Notes under the pieces: model-generated
Told to the model about the DNA's origin: nothing
What the model saw: only the letters and a program-made list of their open reading frames with translations
Database searches by the model: none
Made by a program: the position numbers and the translations under genes
Shown here: piece after piece, positions 48,401 to 60,400 of the stretch
Layout of the letters: every line of letters starts with the position of its first letter
How positions within the stretch are numbered: position 1 is the stretch's first letter
Source: Ischnura elegans
Taxonomy: Eukaryota > Arthropoda > Insecta > Odonata > Coenagrionidae
DNA length: 64,000 nucleotides
Direction of reading: 5' to 3'
NCBI RefSeq assembly: GCF_921293095.1
Contig: NC_060248.1
Location: 16,882,744-16,946,743, forward strand

Positions 48401-51400
48401 TCTTTGCGGTGATTATTTAATTTGATGTTATTTTTTTCTTTCAGGGTTACTCTGGAAGACTTATACAATGGAAAAGTGACAAAGCTGCAGCTTTGCAAAA
48501 AAGTTGTTTGCAAGTTATGTCTTGGGTAAGATCCATTGAATTCATTGTAATTTTATGTTTTGCCATAACAAGCTTGCAATGGTATCTGGAGTTCCATGTC
48601 GGGAAGGAGAGCAAGATCTTCCTACTTGTGTGTTTTGAGTCTCACCCTTCTGTTGGATGAATTGGTTGGGACTCCTCTTAATTTCCTTTTTCTGTAATGT
48701 TTTATGGTGACGAATTTTGAGCGTCTCTTTTTATCAGATAAATCAAGGCTATGTAGCATAATGCTAATGTTGAATTTAAGTGGTGTGCTTTTAAAGATGA
48801 AAAGTACAATATTCTTGCAGTTTACTCTGCATGTAATGCAAAATCTTTTTTTATTTTATACATCAAACTTCACATATATATTTGATGTTGATCACAGATG
48901 ATAGAAATTAATTTTTTTTACAAAGTGTGTTTTATTCAACTAAAATGCAGTTTCCTATATCAAATAAAACAGAATACACCCATGCCTTGTTTTGCGCAAA
49001 TTCGTTGCTCGGGTAAACATCCCTACATTGCTTAGCCTAATCAAATAACCTTATCACACTCTTGATAAAATGTGAACTCGCGCTAAGTGCACACGAAATA
49101 ATGCTCCTCTTTTGAGTATTTATGGAATTGCTTGACTCAGATCTTATCTATGCTTATATATTCGCCGAAATCCATTGTTGCGCAATGGCTGAAAGCATTA
49201 CTCGTCATGTGGTCGCGGATAGCCAACCCACCCAAGTATTTTATTTTGTCTCCTTGATGGTATGACGTTAGATAATTTAGATCATTAAGTTTGAAGCTAT
49301 TGAAAATGAGTTTTTGAAAGCCATACAGTTCGAGATGTAATTTTTGCCATCATAGGTAATCAGGCAAATTGACCTCCACGTAAAGGGTCCACCTTTCTCC
49401 GAACAAAGGCCTTCAAGGTTATTGGTATTCACGGGAGAGAAATAGAGCCAGAGAGTGGTGGCTGAGTTGCATTGCATATGGGGTTCGGACCTATCCCCTC
49501 CCTTCCCCTGAAATATAAAAACTCAATTATTTTCCTTCATAAAAGAAAACAAAATATTGAAAAATAAATTTAAAAAATATTTCTTTAACAAATGAAGTCT
49601 TTTCGATTAACGAAAATGTTAAAATTAGTTTAAAACCCTCTACTTAGTACCCTGTTTTTCAAAAATTTTCCCCCATGGATTTGGCCCTGCCGCTTTGGAC
49701 TGCCGCTTTCAAAAGAAAGTTATACGGTGGAACCTCGATCTATCGTTCCTGCATTGATCGTTCGCCGTTTCTGGTCCCAAATAAAGTTCCTTATAGACAA
49801 TTTAATTTTTTCCCGCATTTATCGTTCCCCGAAGTATCGTTTCTCGCATTGATCGTTTGAAGATCGCGGTTCCGACGCAGAATTTTCCCGCATCCATCGT
49901 TTGACGAAAATGAGACGAAATAAATACAATGTGTCATTTATGGCTAATAACGACAAGCACGTAGTTAGAATCCTCTCCAAGAGATGGAACTACCATTGGG
50001 AGAAGCTCAGTGCCGTGGGAAAGTAACATTAACGCATTTCCCAAGAACCTTTATCCCCCTCCATTCACCATTCGCCTCCCCTCTTCTGACGCTTTCCTCT
50101 TCTTCAAAATAAAAACAGGTCCCAGCTCGCGCAGGGATCTTATTACAAAGACCTTAGCTTCGAAAAAAATATCGAGTTACACGAGAACAATAGAAACGTG
50201 TTTTGCGCTCCCCCCTCTTCTCACCAACTGACCTTTTTCAGCCTAACTGCTTCGAAGTTCCCAGTTTATGGAGGTCAACTGCTGCATGAATCACCTATTA
50301 GCCCAAAAGGTATCTAACCATGATATTCAGTAATTGCTATTATGCTTTTATTAGATTGAAATGTTAGTAATTTGCACGTTAAAAAAAACGAGACCACACA
50401 TGACGTATTTTAAGCAAGGAAATAGATGGAAAAATACGATGGTGATTTTTGGCGAAACGCGATATCCTCGTAGCTGAGCTTACGGCAGTTAATTCGGCAT
50501 TTTGTTCCGAAAACATGATACCAGGTTGTTATCAGTTATCAATTTACGAGCTATACTACTACTATTAGTCTCACTTATCAGAGTTACTGACGAAGGGATA
50601 TCTTCTCAGGATTTTTGTTTCTCCCTACTAACAATCCGAATTCATCTGATCATCTGGCCCTACGCTAATTAGAAAAGAATGGGCATCTTTAGGGTAAAAA
50701 ATTTCATGGCGCAGTCCTATGGTCACGCTTCGCCCTCTGCAGTGTGCTCTGCGTACCCCCGTACGCGATAGCATCAGTTCCGAACTTCACCTCGTACGAG
50801 TGGTTCCCTACTTTCCGGGGTGGCTGGACTTCGAACCACCGAGTGTTTTCCATGTGGGTTTAATGAAGTCATTTTCACTAGTTTAATTTTAGTCGTCTTC
50901 CGACCATGGCCCCTCCGAAGAAACTATTGAGAACTTTAAGAGATGGACTGAAAATAATTGAACATGAAGAAAAGAATCCGGGCTAGATGCGCGTGAATAT
51001 TGCAGAGCGCCTTGGGTTGTCCGCTAGCACATGACGGTAGGGGTGGGGGTAGAGTGAGCTACCTGGAGAAAACAAGTAGAGATATGAAGGCGAAGATCCA
51101 GGTGGGCGTGCCGTTGACTATTAACGCAACATTGTTCACGCTTTACACACTACCTCAATTGTATTAAAAATATATTCATTAGACAGGAACAATTCAAGTA
51201 ATTGACTATTTTTGGCCTTCGTGATCCATCTCACAACCAGTCACTGCACCGGCGAATGCGGTTGTTTTAGGCACAACATGCACATTGCTCTCGTGAATAC
51301 GTGTACTGGAAATGGTGTTTGATGGATAAGAATTTTTACATCTGACTGAAATCCATAATAGCAGTGTAAATGCCGAGTGGAGAGCAAACATTCAGAATTT

Positions 51401-54400
51401 TGAAAGAGACATGGGTCGAATCAACAATATGACGTATGTATCTTGATAAAGTACTACTATTCCTGTTATTATCTAAAATATTGTTTTGAAACCTTTAATG
51501 AATTTCTTAATTACTCGCCAAAATCCTGCGTTTCCTGGGACATAGGCAATCTAGCAAAAAAATGAAGCATTGATCGTTTTTCCGCATTCATTTTATAATC
51601 GTATCGTTATTAATAAAGAAAAATTGTCCCCTAGTGGAGTTCCAAAAAAGGAGGGTAGTCTTAGAATCGTGTTCGTCTTAGATTCGTGCTAATACGGTGT
51701 ATGAAATTGTTTTTCGATTTATTATGTTCTATTAACAATTTTCATAAAATATTTTCCGCTGAATAAGAAAGAATCAATTTATTATATTCTATAAACAATT
51801 TAAATAAAATATTTTCCGTTAAATAAGAAATATTGGGGTGGGGGAAATTCGGTTACTGTGCAGTAATAACGTGCGCAAAAAACAATCTCTCAGCGAGGAA
51901 TTAAAAAAGGACCTGGAGTGTCCGGACGGAAGAAGGTCCGAAGGGTATTCGGCGTCCGGGCAAGAGCGCGGTTGGGCTGGTCCTTTAGTCGGCCCTGAAT
52001 TTTGCAAACGATAGATCACGTCATAACAGATATCACTTTTCATTGCGGCGTTAACATTCACGGCGTTTTTCGCGTACGTTAATTTTCTGTTGATATACGG
52101 CCAGTGATTTTCTTATTGTTGGCTTATTAACGGACCATGAATTTAGCAAAATTGAGACCGTGAAAACCTTAAAAAAAACCGTGAAAACGTGAAAAATAAC
52201 CGTGAAAACCTGGAAAAAGCCGTGAATTTCATTGTTCAGGTAGTGTGGGAACCCTGAAATAACAATTGCACAGCATCCATTTCCATCTGCAACACTGCAG
52301 TGGTATTTGCCATGTAAAATTTCTATGGGCTTAAAGCCAAGCCATCAGTTTTTTGATGGCACACTGTGCAGTCAGTGGATCCACGAAAGGCAAAAGGCTG
52401 GGTAATCCAAAGCTATCCAAAGGATTTTACTATCATTTTAAATGTCACTTACAATAATCACCATGAGGGATGGGGAATTGTCTTCACATAATATTTTTGT
52501 CACCAAGGCATTGGTGGTTTTTGGTATTACATTTTTAAGATTTGGCTAGTTGGTGTGATATTCTCTGTGAAAATATATATGTATCTAAGAGTTTATAAGA
52601 AAATCAGTCATACCTTAAAGTGATTTGTTTGTATCCACGTCAAAATTGATAACCCGTGGTAACATTCCATTCACATTTAATCATTTACTTGATCAAGGTT
52701 TTGGCACCTACAGCCATTATTTTAAAGGAAACTCATGCCTCAGGCCATCATTATGAAAGGAGAGTTATATAAAAATAGAAATAAATTTAGAAAGCAATTG
52801 TAATCCTTTATTTTACTCCTCAGGAAAGGAAGTAAGTCTGGCCACCAGCACACATGCCATTCGTGTAGTGGATATGGATTAAAGGTTACCTACAGGCAGC
52901 TGGCTCCTGGCATGACTCAGCAAATCCAATCAAGGTGCCACGATTGCCATGGAACTGGTGAGTTGGATGGAATATGTTTAAATCACTAAAATGGAAAATT
53001 CTGTGGATTATTGGTGTGCTAATGGTTTTTTTTTGTTTCTCGTTAGGTGAAGTAATAAATGAAAAAGATCGATGCACTGGTTGCAAAGCCCAGAAGGTTG
53101 TGAATGAAACAAAAATTTTGGAAGTTCATGTGGATAAGGGAATGAAGGAAGGCCAGAAAATATGTTTTCGTGGTGAAGGTGACCAGCAGGTAAAGTTTGC
53201 CAGATTCGGAAATGGTGGGAGAATTGAGGTGATGATTAACTAATCTATGCCTCTGAGATGATTAAATTAAAGTGCAGACAAATATGGAAATTTTATCAGT
53301 CCTACGTGCCTTGAAATGAAAAAATCAATTTTTATAATGACACTTAATTAGTAATTCGCTCATTCAAGAATTTATTTGAAGCATCATCTTTTCCCTTCTG
53401 ATATTCACCATCAGGGTGTTAAGGTGCTGAGTGGATAAATTCATTTTTAAATATTTTTACCAAATGATAGGATGTCTTTTGATGATGTTCTCAGTATTAG
53501 GAATCGGGGAGATTGGAAGAGATCAGGGCAAATGTCTTGCAAGATTGTGCTGCAGTGGTTGCCGGGGCAACCATGTGCCATCTCCAAAGGGAGTAAAAAT
53601 AGCCTTTAACGCTTTCGAGACCGCGGAGTTTTCGTCTTAGCTTGACTGCTGTACTGAGCCCCAAGAGACTCTTCTTTCTCGTGGTACGGAGCTTTTTTGG
53701 AGGGCATTCGTTAAGAATTCGCGGTCAACTTATGTATTGCTTATATGTATTTAGCAAATGGATAATTATTGCTTGCACGTAAATTACAGGCATTGAATAT
53801 AATTCCTCATTTTTATCTGAGCATTGTAAAATTTTAAACGAAGTTCTAAGGCCATTATCAAAGCATTTAACGCAGCAACAATTTCCATGTTGATGTTTAT
53901 ACATAACTCGAGATATAAGTTAATATTTGTCGTAGAATTTCGTTTAAAAATTGTAAACGCTGCTCAAAAGACAAGCAATTCAATTCTTAGTTTATATTTC
54001 TTGATAAATGAACAAATATTTATTTCGAAAATTGACTCTATAAACAATTGTATGACCGCTGTCCCTTACCGCTGAGAGGGGTTATAAAAGACGAAGGGTC
54101 TGGGTACCTGCTCCCGGATTCGGAGGGTTAATCCTAAACCCCGAAGCGTTGGGTCCCGAGACAAAGGCGACCCAAACCCACGACCGTCCTGAAAGGGGGA
54201 GAGCTCGAAAACGTACATATACGGGTTTCGTTTTCTTGACCGGGAAAATCTCACACGTATATATACGCCCGTGGTCTCCCAGGTCAGGAAACGTCCACAC
54301 GTATATATACGTGTACGGTAGGGAAAAGGTTAAAACCCACACAATCGGGCGTACTACGCAAAAAATAAACCTTGATACCCCGGTTAGGCAAAAGCTATGA

Positions 54401-57400
54401 TTTCTTAATCTTATGTGGTGATTTTTATTTTATTTTCTTAGGGAAATTTTGTTCATTATTATTCACATTAGAGACTAAATTTATGAGTGGGATGCTCCTA
54501 AGCACTTCTATAGAACCCACATAAAAAATCGTAAGCAGACTTATGCACCACATTAAGTTTGATAAAGGTAATTACCATTATTTAGTGTATAAACACCATT
54601 GCTTATCCGTGAAACATTGTAATAAAGTTCACTATATAACCCCTGGGAGTGGAACTGAGGTTCGTTATTTTGTAATAACAAAAATTTCATAATAACGTTT
54701 CTTTTACTATAGATTGGAATAGCCTTTTCGTCAGGACCAATGATTTGTTTTGTACAAATGTGAGCTTCATATTAATGTTGCTTGTATTAACGAGTCTACT
54801 CTATAGTAATGACATATATTCTTCCATTCAAATCACGATATAATTATTATTTACCTTCATGGGAGTACATACCGTATTTCTCCTAATACAGTCCCCCCCC
54901 TAATTTTGAGGCTTCAGTTTCAGGAAAAGTTAAGAAAATGTTTTCGAATATTGTCCCCCCCCTTTACTTTTACGTAGGGCATTTTTGGAAAAAAAGGGGG
55001 GACTATATTTAGACATATACGGTATGTCGGCCAATGAGGCAGTAAGCCTGTGATGAGGCCAGCTTCATTGTAACAATAGGTGGAAATGAGTCGCATGTTA
55101 CCATTAACCAGACTCAAAAAGGTGTGCATTATAAAGCTAAGTGCAATAAAATTTATCTCTATGGTAGCTTGAAAATGCACTTTAGGACATAGTTTGTAGA
55201 AATAATAAATCATAAAGTAAAACATACTGACCATTTACATTAATGTTTCTGCATAATCATTCAGGAATTAGTCTTGGATAATTATTATTATAGGAAGATT
55301 TTTTGGCAGGATAGTGTACAGTTTTGGTCCCTTGTACATAAAACACTGCAATAGAACACTCTAAATTTGGCGACTTTGTTTGATGCAGTATCAGGTATTT
55401 TGCTGCATTTGGGGTCCTGTGGTAGTAACCAATATACCGTATATCTCCGAATATAGTCCCCCCTTTTTTTCCAAAAATGGCCGCGGAAAAGTAAGGGGGG
55501 GGGACTATAATCGAGTGTAATCCAATTTAGCATACTAAAGGTGACCATAAAGTAATAAATAACGGCATAATGGCTAATGTTCTCGTAGTCTTTCTATTTG
55601 AGTACATTTATGAGGATTATAATCAGAGATATTAGTAAATACTGCCACGTTTTACCGGAAATTAAGACAATTTTTACCACAAATGTTGTACAGATACGAT
55701 TATTCCGATTCAAATAGCATATCGAATATGCGTTTTCACGGAATCCATCGGGTAGCCGCTAATTTTTCTTGGAAAAGTATTGTTAGAATAATTCAATCGA
55801 CACTGATCACTTAATGACGCAAAACAGTAAATAATTAAAATGAAAAATAAACACACACTATCATTACATTAATCGAACACTAGAATTGAATCAATAGTAT
55901 ATGTACCCGTCGCTCATTTAATAACTACACGATTTAAATAATTGCGAAAAATAAACAGATAAAGTGAACCTTTCGTGACGATTTAGCATTTCATTGCGTC
56001 CGTAGCTACTATACGTCCGTGCGGTTCGTGTTTACAACCACTGCCTTTACCGCCTTCACAGAACAAGAATGCACAATAGGTGATGCATTTGTTCCTGAAA
56101 AGGCGCAATAATCGACGACTTTAAACCAGAAGCGCCGGCATTACTGCATTTGATCGAAATACAGCGACTCAGCATCGAAAGTGTAATCAATTTATTGAGG
56201 AATATCTTCAATTCGTCTGGGTAAATAGCAAAAAATAATTTTACGTTCAACAGTGAGGTGATGGATCAAGTAGAAAGATGAGGATCAATCCTGCCGCAGA
56301 TTAGAGGCCTTCAAAGACGGAGTTTCGATGCCAATTTAAAAATAGCCGTTGCAGAATACGCCGTAAATCATAGTATTTACAGCGCTAGCAAAGCGCTAAT
56401 ACATCGCGGAAGTCATTTCGGGGGTCTCGATGCGGCAGATTCAAAGAATTAAGAGGAAAATATCGTCGAATTTGTGCGCAAATGCAGAGCAGAAGCTCTT
56501 TGTGTAACTTATGCAATGATTCGCGACGAGGCATTGAAAATTGATATAATTTTTTTTCAGTTTTAATGTTTGTTGGAAAAAGTTTATTTCTTAATTTTAT
56601 TACTTTGATATTTGTAAGTCCTGTAGTTTAATTGTTTTGCTTAGCAGGCATTTGATAGCAATATTTTTATAATATTTATAATTTATTTAACACAATTTTA
56701 TTTAGATTTCCTAAATTCTTCAGGTCACTTGGATTTGTGATGACTTGATGGGTGTGTTACACTGGATCTAAGGAAGTTTCAGGGCCAAATGCAATACTGT
56801 TTATGGGCTTTAAGTTAAAGCTTATATATTGACATTGTCTGTAGTCATTTGGAAATCAAAAATATTAATAATTTGTGAAGGTTTAAAAAATACAATAGCC
56901 TTGGATACTTAAAAAAATTTCTCATTTCTTCATTACATCTGGTTAAGGAACTATAAATTACTGATACATGCAATGGATCACAACATGTTTTAGGTATAGT
57001 TATTTTGTTGTGATGGAAAATATGTGAACAGATTTGTTCTTAATCTTCACAGAAAATAATAGTTTTTATCGAATCTAGAATCTTAACTTGCTAACCACAG
57101 AAAAATTGCCTTCCTTTACATTTTAAAATTTTTCCCAAAACTGAGGTCTCAAATTTGGGGGGGGACTATATTCGGGGGGGGACTATATTCGGAGATATAC
57201 GGTAATTAGAGGTTTGCAATGTTTTTATACGAGGGAATTCGATGAGTTACATCAAAATGAGATGAAGTTTGATTAAAAGTGCTTTATTTTCAAATAATTA
57301 GTCAGAAATTTATTGTTTCTAAATTTCAAACAGTCATATTCAACCATTTGGTAGTATTGCAAAAATGCAAAGTGAGTGGAACACTTATGATGTATGTATG

Positions 57401-60400
57401 AAAGTACAGTAAAATCTCGAGTGCATATGGTGAATGCCCTCAGGGAATAACTGGAGTTGTCATTCATTGCATAATCTTTGCAAAATCAAACTCCGGAAGT
57501 GAAAGATATAGTAGTCCCTCATGACTTGGGAATGACCTAGCTCCAATGGATCAAATTTAGCATAAAAAGAGTCCAGCGTTGAAATCAGAAGGGAGAGAGT
57601 GAAATATTGCATGAAGAAAAATTGTAGAGGTTGTAAGTCCAAGATCCTAGCTCTGCATTCGCTGAAGAATGTTGATAAAGAAGCACTTGCTGGTAGATTC
57701 AATCAACTCATGCTAACATTTCACGCATATATTCTTGTTGGTGAGCATACGGTGAGGTTTTTCTAGGCTGTGAAGCTATTTTTCCTCATTCATCACCCCC
57801 CTTTGGTTGTAATGGGGTTAGTTAAATTTCTCACTTATAAATGTGATTAAAATACTGGAAAATCTTCCGTTTGGAATATCCCGGGTCCTATGTGCTCCAA
57901 ATCATCAATGGTGTGGTATTTGGAGTAGGTAATTGACAACTGAGGTCATTTGCACCTTGAGGGAAGGATGGATAGAAAAGCATTGTCAGAATTCGAAGCT
58001 CAAGCTTATATGTGATCTCTTTGGTGCCTTTTTTAATGATCTTTTAGAAAGGCACCAAAGGGACCACATCTAATTGTCCCATTTACTGAACATTGTTGCA
58101 CTGGAAGTCCCCATCACGCAACACTATAGCAGGAATTGGAAACTGTTTCACGCTCTCGGAGCGATTACCACCCTCGTCTTTTTGTACAGATTCACAATGA
58201 ACTTTCCGTATGTGTTGACCGCTTGATTGAAGTTGGTGTGGCTGAGGTCACTGATGTTTTAACTTCCTTTTTATTCAGAATAAGGCATCATGAGTTTAAA
58301 CTTGAGCACAAAATTTTGAAGCTCTCCATTTTCAAAGCAATTGACCTCTTTCAATTTCTCTTCTAGGTTTATGATTTTTCTTGATAACTTCTTGATTTTT
58401 CTACCCTCTTTTCTATTTTTTGCCATTTTTCTCATGGTTTCTACTCTGTATGACTCTATTGAAATCACCTTCTACTGCTGAACTGTATTCCTGAAACGCA
58501 GAGGGCCTACGACTGCTGGGAGGGAATGAAGCCATTGTGTTTGAGACTCTATAGCGGACCCTTTTATGTGTTGATGCCATTCATACGCAACTCAGTCACC
58601 GCTCCATTTCTCCCTCGTGAATACTGATGACATTGAAGGCTTTAGCGTAGACCCTCTACCTGGAAGTCAATCGCCTGATAACCTATGAAGGCAAAAATTA
58701 CGTCTCAAACCGTGTTGCTTAAAAAAACTCATTTCCTCTAGCTCCACACTTAATTAATAATCTAAATTAACTATTGTCATTCTGTTAAGGAGATGCTAAA
58801 TTACTTCGGTAGGCCGGCCCATCTGGACCCAATGATGAGTAATACTTTTGGCCATTGCACAGCAATGGATTTCAATTAATGTACAAACAAAAAAGAAGAT
58901 TTGAGGCAAATAATACTATTAATATGCGTAAAATGATAGCAATTTCGTGTGTACTAGCGAAAGTTCACATTTTATCATGAGAGCATTAAAGTTTTTTGAT
59001 TAGGCAACGTAGTGTTGCGATGTTTACCAGAGGAACGAAATTGCGCTATACGAGGCATGGGTGTAGTACGCTATGTTATTATCATTGCCCCATGTTTAAG
59101 TTCTCCTCGTACACTGTGCCCAAGAGCATCAATTATGGTTCTTTCTTCATCAGGAAATACTTCAGTATCCGTGCAACATTATATAATATGCTTCATTTCT
59201 GTGGAATCATGGTGACCCACTAATTAATGATCGTGAACTGGCCATATTATGAGTCCTCTTCTGAGAAACATTTGCCTTTCAGAGGTACGAATGTTCGAAA
59301 AATTTAAGCGTGCCCTAAATTTCAAATTTGGTACCTATGGAGTTGGCATATGAGACCCTGCATATGGGGTGTGGCGTCGAGGAACTCATGCTTTGGGCAC
59401 AGTCTGAACAACATCTCAATTGATCCGTTGTGAAGTCAGAAACTGCACAGCATTTCGCACGTTCTTAATTCCCGCAAACAGCAAATTTTTTTTGCTCTAG
59501 TCGCGTCGCGCTCACAGTTCGTCACAATCTTGTGGTAATGCAGTGTTGCATACTGCAGGATAACCACATTTTGCAATTCCATGCATAGGTTTATCAACTT
59601 ACAAACAAGGTCTTTGAACGCGTCTTGTTCGTGTATGAAGTATTTACTGAAATTGTTCATTATTTAATTGCGTTTATCATACACATGATTCTGAAGCTAT
59701 TGCGCAGCACAACTATGAGTACAGGAGATTGAAGGGACAAGGAATTTTGGCAAGGTATATTTTTTACTATGATTTCCTACAGAAACACTCTTACAAAGTT
59801 TGTTGTTATGAACCTCCGGTTTTTCGGTCCCGTGAACTTCATAATAATGAGAGTTTACTGTATTATTTAGAGGTCTTTGTAATACCATTTCACCTCTGTA
59901 CCAATGGGGGCACCTCAAGTCCTCTACGCCAAATGTCGTCTCTCTTTCGCCTGCATCCTTTTTTGTGATCCAGTTGGCACAATGCCGTATATTTGACGCA
60001 TTTGCAATATTACTTAATAATTGTCTCATCTGGGAAAAGCTGAGGATAGGATCATAAATAACAGGATGCGTTCAAGTTTTAAGGGTGTGGAGGAGGTGAA
60101 ATGGACAGAAAGGAAAATTACCCTGGGAGTTGTTTACATGGTGTGTAAGGAGAGGCTGCTTCCGGAGGAGTTGAGTGGGAGACAAAGGGTTGGTTTTGAT
60201 GTAACTAGTACTATGTGGAAAGGAAATGCTTGAATTAGCATTAGAAGGAAGACTTTAAGAGGTCTCATTGCGAATTAATGGAAGTTCATCGTTTCAGGGT
60301 GGACAGACTAGGTTAATTTGTAAAATGGTCCCTTAAACCTTGTGGTAAAGTAAACCTAACTTTACCAGTAGAACTCTGAGATATTAATTCTATTTATGTT

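Larger units (their letters stand above)
43929..48444 (+). other. DnaJ intron 2 contents
   Basis: A 4.5-kb intron with a single pogo-like terminus (ACAGTAGACCCTCGTTGTTA at 45,429) lacking a located partner, a TTAA-type element (46,531-47,094) and the second GGGTGGTTTCC MITE (47,571-48,225). The rest is featureless AT-rich DNA. Confidence 0.5.
48526..52823 (+). other. DnaJ intron 3 contents
   Basis: A 4.3-kb intron with a pogo/Tigger-like remnant (from 49,725), a 60-bp tandem duplication (51,718-51,837) and a short CCGTGAAAA repeat (52,156-52,228). Nothing else was recognised. Confidence 0.5.

Noticed and set aside
58016-58062. Hairpin TTTGGTGCCTTTT...GAAAGGCACCAAA as a terminator or regulatory RNA
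   Set aside because: It is a short palindrome deep in an intron of a spliced gene. Eukaryotic pol II genes do not use such terminators and no second copy was seen.
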